DNA from: CAYXGZ01 sp964464755
Lineage (GTDB): Bacteria; Planctomycetota; MHYJ01; JACPRB01
DNA: 64,000 nt
Assembly: GCA_964464755.1 (NCBI GenBank)
Contig: CAYXGZ010000007.1
Coordinates: 14,899-78,898 of the forward strand
Direction of reading: 5' to 3'
A program made the translations under genes and the position numbers. The stretch's first letter is position 1. Each line of letters opens with the position of its first letter. The notes beneath the pieces were generated by a model that saw only the letters and a list, made by a program, of their open reading frames with translations, searched no databases and had not been told where the DNA came from. Shown here one piece after another: positions 16,910-23,414 of the stretch.

Positions 16910-18157
16910 CTACTTCTTCCCGAGGATCTCCTGGATGGCCAGGTAGACCTCCTTGTGGCAGGCGGTGTGGCCGACGCCGGGCAGGAGCTGGCGCGAGAAG
17001 TTCGTGTAACCCCATTCCTTGAGCAGGGCCTCGGCCTGGTTCCACTGCTCGGTCAGCATCGCGAGGTGCCCGTCCTTGTCGCCCTGGAAGGCCCGCACCG
17101 GGACGTCGCGCCCGCCCTCCGGCGCCTGCGCCGGCTTCGCGTAGAAGTTCGCGCAGGCCGGGAACGCGCCCCGCAGCCGAGCGGGCCGCGTGAACACGTT
17201 CCACCAGGTGAGGTTGCCGCCGCCCGAGTAGCCCGTGATGAAGAACCGCTCCTCGCCGCCGTAGTCCTTCCTCACGTCCTCCAGCGCCGCGAGCAGCCCC
17301 GCGTCGTCCCAGGGCAGGCGCCCGGACTTGTCCACCTCGTCGAGCAGCGACTGGGGGTACCAGGGGTACTTGTCCTTGTTCAGCGAGTTCGTGTTCGCGA
17401 ACGTGCAGGGCGCCAGCAGGATCACGGGCACGTCGCCCCGGAATCCCGCGTGCCGCCGGCACTGCGCCTCGAAGCTGCTGCCCGCGCCGTCCACCACGAC
17501 GAGCACCGGCCAGGTCCGCTCGGGGCTCCAGCCCTTCGGCAGCGAGAGGAAGTAGCGCAGCTCGTGCGCCGAGGCCTTCTTGAGCACCGGCTCCGCGGTC
17601 GAGTGCTTCGCCTCGAGGTCCCGCAGCGCCCGGGTCCGCGCCGGGTCCGCCGGGACCAGGCCCTCCTCGCGCGAGATCATCCGCGCCGCCCGCTTCCAGT
17701 CCTTCGCGAGCGCGCCGCGCCACTCCGCGTCGTACGCGGGCTGCACGCCCTTCGGGTCGAGCTCGAGGGCCAGGGCCCAGTACTCGTCGTAGCGCACGTC
17801 GTCCTTGTCCTCGTGCGGCTGGACCGCGAGCTGCCGCCAGAGGACCGAGACCTGCTTTCGGGTCGACGCCAGCTTCGCCGCGTGCTCCTTGAGGTCCGCC
17901 TCCGAGCCCCCGTCCTCCGCGGACTTCGCCGCTGCGGCCTTCCCGTTCGACGGATCCGCGGCCAGCGCGAGCTCGGCGGCCGCCTTCGCCTGGGCGCCCA
18001 GCTTCCGCTCCGCGCACCAGGCGGCGAGCTTCTCCCACGCGGCGCCGACGGCCTTCTTGAACTCCGCCTCGCGCGACGGCGCGGGCCCCTTGGCCTGCTG
18101 CCCCGACGCGGGGGCCAGCGACAGCAGCACGGCGAACGCGAGCGCGGCGGGTTTCAT
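16910..18157 (-). CDS. Exported alpha/beta-hydrolase (esterase-like)
   Basis: 415 residues with a signal peptide; ATG 18157 is supported by GAGGA just upstream. The N-terminal ~190 residues are helical and TPR-like. The C-terminal half is an alpha/beta hydrolase similar to PHB-depolymerase/feruloyl-esterase-type proteins: GYSGGGN (nucleophile elbow), GDKDGHL (acid) and LPGVGHT (histidine) form the catalytic triad. It lies upstream of arsM in the same direction, 91 bases apart, but a functional link is not evident. Substrate unknown. Confidence 0.75.
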   Translation of the reverse strand: MKPAALAFAVLLSLAPASGQQAKGPAPSREAEFKKAVGAAWEKLAAWCAERKLGAQAKAAAELALAADPSNGKAAAAKSAEDGGSEADLKEHAAKLASTRKQVSVLWRQLAVQPHEDKDDVRYDEYWALALELDPKGVQPAYDAEWRGALAKDWKRAARMISREEGLVPADPARTRALRDLEAKHSTAEPVLKKASAHELRYFLSLPKGWSPERTWPVLVVVDGAGSSFEAQCRRHAGFRGDVPVILLAPCTFANTNSLNKDKYPWYPQSLLDEVDKSGRLPWDDAGLLAALEDVRKDYGGEERFFITGYSGGGNLTWWNVFTRPARLRGAFPACANFYAKPAQAPEGGRDVPVRAFQGDKDGHLAMLTEQWNQAEALLKEWGYTNFSRQLLPGVGHTACHKEVYLAIQEILGKK

Positions 18158-18225
18158 GGGGTCCTCGGGATGGCGATCAGGAAGGGAACAACCGGGGCCC
18201 GCCCCGCGTTGCCGGATTCCCGCTC

Positions 18226-18705
18226 CTACCGCCTCAGCGTGATCCGGAGCCGGGCGGACTGGGGCAGCACCCGGAGCAGTTCCCGGATCCGCTCGACGTT
18301 CTCCAGGTTCCGGACGTGCTTCTCGTGCTGGAGGATCCGGAACACCACCTTGTGGAAAGTCTCCAGCAGCTCCGGCTGCTCCAGCACCCCGGTTCCCGCC
18401 GTGTCGAAGGAGTTCAGCCATTTCGCAAACGACGATCCGGGGTTGATCTTCAACCCGGCCGCCACGTCGCACTGGGCCTCGAACAGCATCCCCAGGGACT
18501 CCATCCAGAGCGTGCGCCCGTTGTGGTTCTGGGCCTCCAGGCAGTAATGGATGTCCAGGAAGCCCTCCTTGACGATCTCCCCGTCCGGCTTGTACTGGCA
18601 GCCGCAGTCCTGGCAGATCTTGATCCGGATCTTGTCCTTGACGTTCAGCGACCCGCAGTGGATGCAACTTCCCGGGTGTCGAAAGATCTCCTTGTCCGTC
18701 TGCAT
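18226..18705 (-). CDS. Zinc-ribbon protein of unknown function
   Basis: 159 residues from ATG 18705, chosen over an upstream in-frame ATG because GGAGG lies 9-13 bases before it. CIHCGSLN and CQDCGCQY (residues about 14-45) form a four-cysteine zinc ribbon. The rest is helical with a basic C-terminus rich in Arg and Leu. Base composition is a little less GC-rich than in neighbours. About 150 bases without a gene separate it from the kinase stop; nothing was recognised there. Function unknown. Confidence 0.6.
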   Translation of the reverse strand: MQTDKEIFRHPGSCIHCGSLNVKDKIRIKICQDCGCQYKPDGEIVKEGFLDIHYCLEAQNHNGRTLWMESLGMLFEAQCDVAAGLKINPGSSFAKWLNSFDTAGTGVLEQPELLETFHKVVFRILQHEKHVRNLENVERIRELLRVLPQSARLRITLRR

Positions 18706-18858
18706 GAACGTCCTCCAACGTGTCCCGGGCGCCCCACCAGCGCCCGCCAACGGCTGGCCGGCAGGTGGACGCCGAATTCCCGGGGTTCTGGCGGTATTAG
18801 ACACAAGGACGCGGGGAAAAGGACAGGGTTCAGACAGAATTGCAGTGAACCGGGGCTT

Positions 18859-19611
18859 TCAACGCGACAGCAGATCCAGCACCGGCTCCAGCGGCCCCGG
18901 CTCGAATCCCAGCTCCAGGATCTTCACCCGCGCGGCGACGTCGAGCAGGCGCTCGACGAACGCCCTCTTGAGCTCGCCCTCCTGCAGCGTCGCGCAGAAC
19001 GCGTGGGCCAGGAGCGCGGTCACCGCGGCCTTCGGCTCGACCGGCGAAACCGCCGGCGGCCCCGGCCGCCGCTTCAGCAGGAACAGCGCCGCGATCCCGA
19101 CCGGCTCCCCGCCGGCGCCCGAGGGCGCGCGGAGCGTGGCGGCCACGTCCGGCCTCAGCTTCCCGGCGAAGGGCAACGGGTGCAGTCTCCCGTCCTCGAT
19201 CGCGCAGCAGTCGTCCGCGAGCGCGCGCCACCCGCGGGCCGCCAGCGCCGCGGCGAGCGTCGACTTGCCCGTCCCGCTGTCCGCCGCGAAGAGCAGCGCC
19301 CCGCGAGGACCGAGCGCCGCGGAGGCGTGGATCACCGTCGCGCCCCGGGCCTGTAGCACGAGCGGGAGCGCGTCGCGGTCGTAGTCCGCGCGCACCCGGT
19401 CGGCGGAGACGCCAGGATCGGGGAACGCCTCCACCGCGCCCGAGGCCCCGAAGCGGTACGCGGCGACCCCGGGATGGCGGAGGGTCCAGCGACCGTCGTC
19501 GACGGCGACCCAGGCGGAGAGGCTCCCGTCGGGCCAGGTCCAGCGTTGCGCGCCGGGAGGGGGGGCGGACGGGGGGGGAGGATCGGAACGGACGACGAGC
19601 TCCGGGATCAG
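18859..19611 (-). CDS. HprK-like kinase of the lasso-type RiPP locus
   Basis: The core (from GTG 19434) has ADSGTGKSTL as Walker A, LADDCCAI as the following acidic motif, and resembles the HPr-kinase-like tailoring kinases that phosphorylate lasso peptides such as paeninodin. The frame continues upstream with convincing coding sequence (WPDGSLSAW, RHPGVAAYRF, IPELVVRSD) and no ATG, so the likely start is CTG 19611, overlapping the stop of the second precursor by 3 bases; the product would be 250 residues. A GTG start at 19434 would remove a conserved-looking N-terminal part. Probably modifies the precursor tails. Confidence 0.7.
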   Translation of the reverse strand: MIPELVVRSDPPPPSAPPPGAQRWTWPDGSLSAWVAVDDGRWTLRHPGVAAYRFGASGAVEAFPDPGVSADRVRADYDRDALPLVLQARGATVIHASAALGPRGALLFAADSGTGKSTLAAALAARGWRALADDCCAIEDGRLHPLPFAGKLRPDVAATLRAPSGAGGEPVGIAALFLLKRRPGPPAVSPVEPKAAVTALLAHAFCATLQEGELKRAFVERLLDVAARVKILELGFEPGPLEPVLDLLSR

Positions 19612-19751
19612 AGGCCGCCCTTGGCCGTGGTCTTGGGGTCGCCGTCGACGCCCGGCCCGGATTTGCCCCGGCCTTGGACGAGCTCCGCAAGCGTGCCGAG
19701 GTACTCGACCTTCGGCGCTTCCCAGGCCGGTTCGCGCTTCGAGTCGTCCAT
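19608..19751 (-). CDS. Lasso-type precursor peptide 2
   Basis: 47 residues. The leader contains WEAPKVEYLGTLAELVQG, close to the lasso leader pattern P-x-L-x-x-L-G-x-x-x-x-L-T, but with Val where Thr is nearly always found. The core segment GRGKSGPGVDGDP is shared with peptide 1; the tail is KTTAKGGL. It starts one base after the stop of peptide 1 and ends overlapping the kinase. Too short for most gene callers. Lasso identity is inferred from leader, length and neighbours. Confidence 0.7.
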   Translation of the reverse strand: MDDSKREPAWEAPKVEYLGTLAELVQGRGKSGPGVDGDPKTTAKGGL

Positions 19752-19752
19752 G

Positions 19753-19890
19753 CTACAGCCCACCCTTGTCGGAGCCCTGCGGATCACCGTCGTTGCCGGG
19801 GCCGGACTTTCCGCGACCCTGCACCAGTTCCGCCAACGTACCGAGGTACTCGACCCTCGGCGGCTCCCAGCGCGGTTCGGATTCAGGCAT
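19753..19890 (-). CDS. Lasso-type precursor peptide 1
   Basis: 45 residues, starting 3 bases after the stop of the cyclase-like gene. It aligns along its length with peptide 2: leader WEPPRVEYLGTLAELVQG, core GRGKSGPGNDGDP, tail QGSDKGGL. The leader half and core start are nearly identical while the N-terminus and the tail vary, which is what a duplicated RiPP precursor looks like. No Shine-Dalgarno is visible, so translation probably depends on coupling to the cyclase gene. Confidence 0.7.
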   Translation of the reverse strand: MPESEPRWEPPRVEYLGTLAELVQGRGKSGPGNDGDPQGSDKGGL

Positions 19891-19893
19891 CGG

Positions 19894-21528
19894 TTAGATC
19901 GCGGCCAGCCACGCTTCGGCGGAGAGCGCGGTCCAAGTCCGCTTCCAGTGATTATCCCGCCCCTCGAAGTAATCCGCCATGCCTTTCCGGATTTTTCCCC
20001 CGTCGCCCGCGCCCAGCGCGGCGAGGCGCTCCGGCCCGCCGAGCCTCCGCCAGATCGCCGGCCCCTCCGAGCGCAACGCCCGGTGCACCATCCCGGTGAA
20101 GTCCACCTTCCGCCGGGGCAGCTCGAGTCCGGGCAGCCGCGTGGCGACGTAGTTCCGCAGCGGGCCCTTCGCCTTGCCTCCCACCAGGAGGTGTTCGGGC
20201 CGCATCCGCAGCGAGAGCTCCATCACGTCGCGGTCGAAGTACGGCAGGAACTCCCGCAGGCCCAGCGACTCGCCCCAGGCGTGGCCCGTGTCGAACTCCT
20301 GCAGCAGCGCGGGCGACTGGAGCAGGCGCCGGATCGAGCCCACGTAGGCGCCGTCGGGATCCGGCTCCGCGGGCCGCGAGCGCTCCGCGAGCCGGGCGTG
20401 CAGCTCCGGATCGTCCGGCAGCCAGGGGTGACGGCGGCGCGGGCGGGGCGGCAGGAGCTTCCGCGCCCCCTTCCCCAGCAGCGGCCGGATCGCCCCGTCC
20501 CAGAACACCGTCTTCGCGATGATCCACGCGGGGAACGCCGCGCTGCGCCGCCACGTCCGGTAGAACGCCCACAGCCCCTGCAGGTCGCCGGCGCGCAGCA
20601 GGTCCTCGGCCCAGCGCTCGTCCACGACGAGCATCTCGTCGCCGCCCGTGCCCATGAAGAGGTTGCGCCGGCCCCGGGCCGCGAGGTCGCGGAGCAGCGA
20701 CGTGAACACCGACTGCCAGGGGCTGAGCACCGGCATCGGGAAGGACGACGAGAACGCGAGCGAGTCGCCGAGCACGCCGGGCCCCACCGTCGAGAACGAC
20801 TGCGGCAGCCCGAGCGCCGCGGCGACGGCCCGCTGCGGGCCGGACTCGTCGCAGCCCGGGTGCGGGAAGAGCACGCTGACGGCCTCGAGCGGCGGCCTCG
20901 AGCCCCGCAGGTCGGCGGCGAGCGCCGCGATGCTCACGGAGTCGAAGCCCGCCGACAGCGCGATGCAGTCGACGCCCGCGTCGAGGTCCCGGGCGACGGC
21001 GCCGCGGAGCACCTCGACGAAGCGCGCGGCCTCCGCCTCGGCGGCCCACTCGAAGCCCCTCGGCAGCGGATCCCAGAGCCGCCGCTCCTCGAGCGCCGGC
21101 GAGAACGTCGCCAGGTGGGCGGGCGGGAGGCGCGAGATCCCCTCGAAGAACGTGCCCCGGACCTGCGCGTCGGGGCGGGTCGACTGCAGGTGCTCGGCGA
21201 GCACGAGCCGGTCGGGCCGCTTCGGGAGCCGGCGGTGGATCGCCGCGACCAGGCTCGAGACGAGGATCCTCGGCCCGTCCTTCGCGTGGAAGGCGGAGAC
21301 GACGCCGGCCGGATCGCGCGCCACCTCGAGGCGGCGGCGCGGGGCGTCCCAGCGGACGGCGAGGAAGCCGCCCCGGGCGCGGTCGTAGGACTCCGCGAGC
21401 GGGCGCGCCGGGTCCAGCCCGTGCGCGATCCCCTCGACGAGGTGGAAGGACCCGTCCGGCAGGCGGGTGACGGGAGCGCCCTCGACGACGGGCGCCGGCT
21501 CCGCGGGGTCCCAGGACAGGAGCCACAT
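19894..21528 (-). CDS. Asparagine-synthetase-like lasso cyclase (C protein)
   Basis: 544 residues. The N-terminal part resembles a class II glutaminase domain, but position 2 is Trp rather than the catalytic Cys, so no glutamine hydrolysis is expected; this loss is normal in lasso cyclases. The synthetase domain has a PP-loop LSAGFDS (about 191-197; SGGxDS is canonical, so one Gly is Ala) and MGTGGDE further on. The enzyme would adenylate an Asp/Glu side chain and form the ring amide. It starts in a TGATG overlap with the PqqD-like gene. Confidence 0.75.
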   Translation of the reverse strand: MWLLSWDPAEPAPVVEGAPVTRLPDGSFHLVEGIAHGLDPARPLAESYDRARGGFLAVRWDAPRRRLEVARDPAGVVSAFHAKDGPRILVSSLVAAIHRRLPKRPDRLVLAEHLQSTRPDAQVRGTFFEGISRLPPAHLATFSPALEERRLWDPLPRGFEWAAEAEAARFVEVLRGAVARDLDAGVDCIALSAGFDSVSIAALAADLRGSRPPLEAVSVLFPHPGCDESGPQRAVAAALGLPQSFSTVGPGVLGDSLAFSSSFPMPVLSPWQSVFTSLLRDLAARGRRNLFMGTGGDEMLVVDERWAEDLLRAGDLQGLWAFYRTWRRSAAFPAWIIAKTVFWDGAIRPLLGKGARKLLPPRPRRRHPWLPDDPELHARLAERSRPAEPDPDGAYVGSIRRLLQSPALLQEFDTGHAWGESLGLREFLPYFDRDVMELSLRMRPEHLLVGGKAKGPLRNYVATRLPGLELPRRKVDFTGMVHRALRSEGPAIWRRLGGPERLAALGAGDGGKIRKGMADYFEGRDNHWKRTWTALSAEAWLAAI

Positions 21529-21785
21529 CAGCGGAGCAGCCCTTCGCGGCGGAGCTCGGCGACGAGGGCGTCCACCTCGCGGGCGACGCGGTCGGGCTCG
21601 ACCTTGAACTCGGCGGCGAGCTCGGCGCGGAGCGTCTCGAGGGGGACGCCGCGGCCGAGGCCGTCCCAGACGCGGGCGCCGGTGGGGTTGAGGGCGTAGA
21701 TCCGGTTCGTCGCGAGGTGCACGAGCACGGTCTCGCCGCCCACCTCGCGGAAGACGACCTGCGGATCCGGGCGGGGATCGCTCAT
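21528..21785 (-). CDS. PqqD-like RiPP recognition protein (B1)
   Basis: 85 residues of the PqqD family: VFREVGGETVLVHLATNRIYALNPTGARVWDGL followed by a helical region ending in LVAELRREGLL. Stand-alone PqqD-like proteins are the RRE (B1) subunits that bind the leader peptide in lasso biosynthesis. It is the first gene of the locus; TATCAT (minus strand, 21793-21798) ends 7 bases before the ATG, so the operon has its own promoter and a leaderless first gene. Confidence 0.8.
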   Translation of the reverse strand: MSDPRPDPQVVFREVGGETVLVHLATNRIYALNPTGARVWDGLGRGVPLETLRAELAAEFKVEPDRVAREVDALVAELRREGLLR

Positions 21786-21792
21786 CGGCCGG

Positions 21793-21798
21793 ATGATA
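21793..21798 (-). promoter_or_regulatory. -10 hexamer of the RiPP operon
   Basis: TATCAT on the minus strand, 7 bases before the PqqD-like ATG. It falls in the 31-base gap after the EF-Tu-domain gene, which separates the RiPP operon from that upstream operon. Confidence 0.5.
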
Positions 21799-21816
21799 CC
21801 ACGCGGCCGGGAGGGG

Positions 21817-22092
21817 CTACGGGGACTGCAGGACCTGGCCGGCGGCCAGGTCGCGGCGCGTGACGCCGGAGAGGACGATCGCGACCTCCTCGGGCCCCGC
21901 GGAGGCCTCGGGGATGCGCTTCGCGAAGATCTCGATCTGCAGGACCTTCACGGGGATGCGGATCCCGTCGCTGAGGAGGACGAGCGGGTCGCCGTCGCGC
22001 ACGGTGCCGGACTCGACGATCCCCGTCACGGCCATGCCGAGGCCGGAGAGCGAGAAGATGTCCTTCACGGTGAGGCGGAAGGCGCCGCTCAT
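21817..22092 (-). CDS. EF-Tu domain 2-like beta-barrel protein
   Basis: 91 residues, all of which match the translation-factor domain 2 barrel: FSLSGLGMAVTGIVESGTVRDGDPL, then VKVLQIEIFAKRIPEASAG and VAIVLSGVTRRDLAAGQVL. There is no GTPase domain, so it is a free-standing barrel. Its ATG overlaps the DinB stop (ATGA). Such stand-alone copies occur in bacteria with no known function. Confidence 0.75.
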   Translation of the reverse strand: MSGAFRLTVKDIFSLSGLGMAVTGIVESGTVRDGDPLVLLSDGIRIPVKVLQIEIFAKRIPEASAGPEEVAIVLSGVTRRDLAAGQVLQSP

Positions 22093-22562
22093 TCGGCCCC
22101 CGACGCGGATCCGCCGAGGATCTGCTGGAGGTGGTGTTTCTGGTGGGCGAGGTAGTCCGTGATGACGAACTGGAGGTCGCAGGGCTCGTCGTCGCCGATC
22201 GTGCAGCGGGTGTGGAGGGCTTCGGGGCGGACGCGCTCGATGACGTGGGCGAGGTGGAGGTTGTAGGCGCGCCAGAGCTGGACGAGCTCGACCCAGCGGG
22301 TCTCGTGGTAGCCCTGGGTCTCGACCCAGTAGTCCTGGTCGTACCCGGGCCCCTCGAAGGCGGGGGCGGCCTGGGCGCGGACGAAGCGCGGGTGGTTGTT
22401 GGCCGCGGAGTCCACGAGGTGCCCGAGGATCTCCTTGGGCGACCAGCGGTCCGGGCCCGGGCGCACGGCGCTGGCCTGCTCCAGGATCCCGAGCAGGCGC
22501 GGGACGGACTCCGCGACGAGCTCCCGCAGGCCCTCGGCGACGTGCTTCATGAAGTCGGGCAT
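22089..22562 (-). CDS. DinB-family metal-binding four-helix protein
   Basis: 157 residues with DinB/YfiT-like features: WSPKEILGHLVDSAANNH in the first half and DYLAHQKHHLQQIL near the end give the three metal-binding histidines of the four-helix bundle. Members act as thiol-dependent transferases or are uncharacterised. It starts 1 base after the archaemetzincin stop and overlaps the next gene by 4 bases, so the three genes form one operon. Confidence 0.75.
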   Translation of the reverse strand: MPDFMKHVAEGLRELVAESVPRLLGILEQASAVRPGPDRWSPKEILGHLVDSAANNHPRFVRAQAAPAFEGPGYDQDYWVETQGYHETRWVELVQLWRAYNLHLAHVIERVRPEALHTRCTIGDDEPCDLQFVITDYLAHQKHHLQQILGGSASGAE

Positions 22563-22563
22563 C

Positions 22564-23379
22564 CTACCGGGACGCGAGCCGGGCGGCCACCCACTCCGCC
22601 TCCGCCGGGAAGCCGAGGCGGCGGAAGCAGGCCTCGAGGGCGCGGTAGCGCGCGGCGACCTCGAAGCCCAGGTTCCACTGCAGCTTGGCCAGGTCGTCCG
22701 GGCAGGCGTGGAAGGGATAGCGGTCGGCCTCGGCCTGGGAGTTGGCGCCCGACATGACGCAGCGGTACTTCACGCAGTGCGTGATGGAGAGGACGTGGCC
22801 GAGCTCGTGGGTGACGAGCTTGAGGGCGCGCTCGAGGCGCTTCCTCCCCTCCCCGAGCCGGTGCAGGGAGTAGACCCCGCGGCGGCCCTTGAGCGAGCCG
22901 AGCCCGAAGACGAAGTTGAGGTCGCCCGAGTAGAGGTCCTCCGACGTGATCCCCGCGAGCGCGAGGGCGTCGTCGGGCAGGTGCTCCTCGAGCGCGCCGA
23001 GGAGCTGGTCGCCGTTGTACTGCCCGCGGTCCTTCCGGAAGCAGGTCGCCGGGAGCGGGACCGGCGCGGCGACCGCGCAGGGGATCATGAAGTACGCCTC
23101 GCAGTAGGCGCGCATGGCCTCGAGCAGCTCCGCGTCGGCCGGGGCGCCGGCGCCCAGCGGCTGCAGGACGATCCGGGCCCGGTCCCGGGTGCGGCGGTTG
23201 GCGCAGTCCGCCTTGTAGTCCTCGAGGGTCTGCTCCTCCTCGGGAAAGCGCGCGAGCCAGTCGCCGGGCTGCGGGGGGCCCATCCTCTCGAAGCCCTCGT
23301 CGGCCGGGCGCGGCGGGGCCGGGGGGAGCTCCCGGCCGCAGGAGACGGCGAGGAGCAGGAGGAGACAGGCGCCGCGCAT
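22564..23379 (-). CDS. Exported archaemetzincin-like lipoprotein
   Basis: 271 residues. An N-terminal lipobox (LLLLLAVSC) predicts a lipoprotein. The active site is HELGHVLSITHC with CVKYRCVM after it, matching archaemetzincin HExxHxxGxxHCx4CxM except that the conserved Gly is Ser; the expected later CxxC is reduced to one Cys. Archaemetzincins are zinc proteases of poorly known role and usually cytoplasmic. TATCCT (minus strand, 23387-23392) lies 7 bases before ATG and the gene is divergent from the kinase. Confidence 0.8.
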   Translation of the reverse strand: MRGACLLLLLAVSCGRELPPAPPRPADEGFERMGPPQPGDWLARFPEEEQTLEDYKADCANRRTRDRARIVLQPLGAGAPADAELLEAMRAYCEAYFMIPCAVAAPVPLPATCFRKDRGQYNGDQLLGALEEHLPDDALALAGITSEDLYSGDLNFVFGLGSLKGRRGVYSLHRLGEGRKRLERALKLVTHELGHVLSITHCVKYRCVMSGANSQAEADRYPFHACPDDLAKLQWNLGFEVAARYRALEACFRRLGFPAEAEWVAARLASR

Positions 23380-23402
23380 GGGGAGGAGGATAGCACGGAG
23401 AG

Positions 23403-23408
23403 TACAAT
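23403..23408 (+). promoter_or_regulatory. -10 hexamer of the kinase gene
   Basis: TACAAT ends 6 bases before the GTG start. It sits beside the opposing TATCCT (23387-23392) within a 35-base divergent gap, so the two promoters probably share control. Confidence 0.5.
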
Positions 23409-23414
23409 CCTCCC

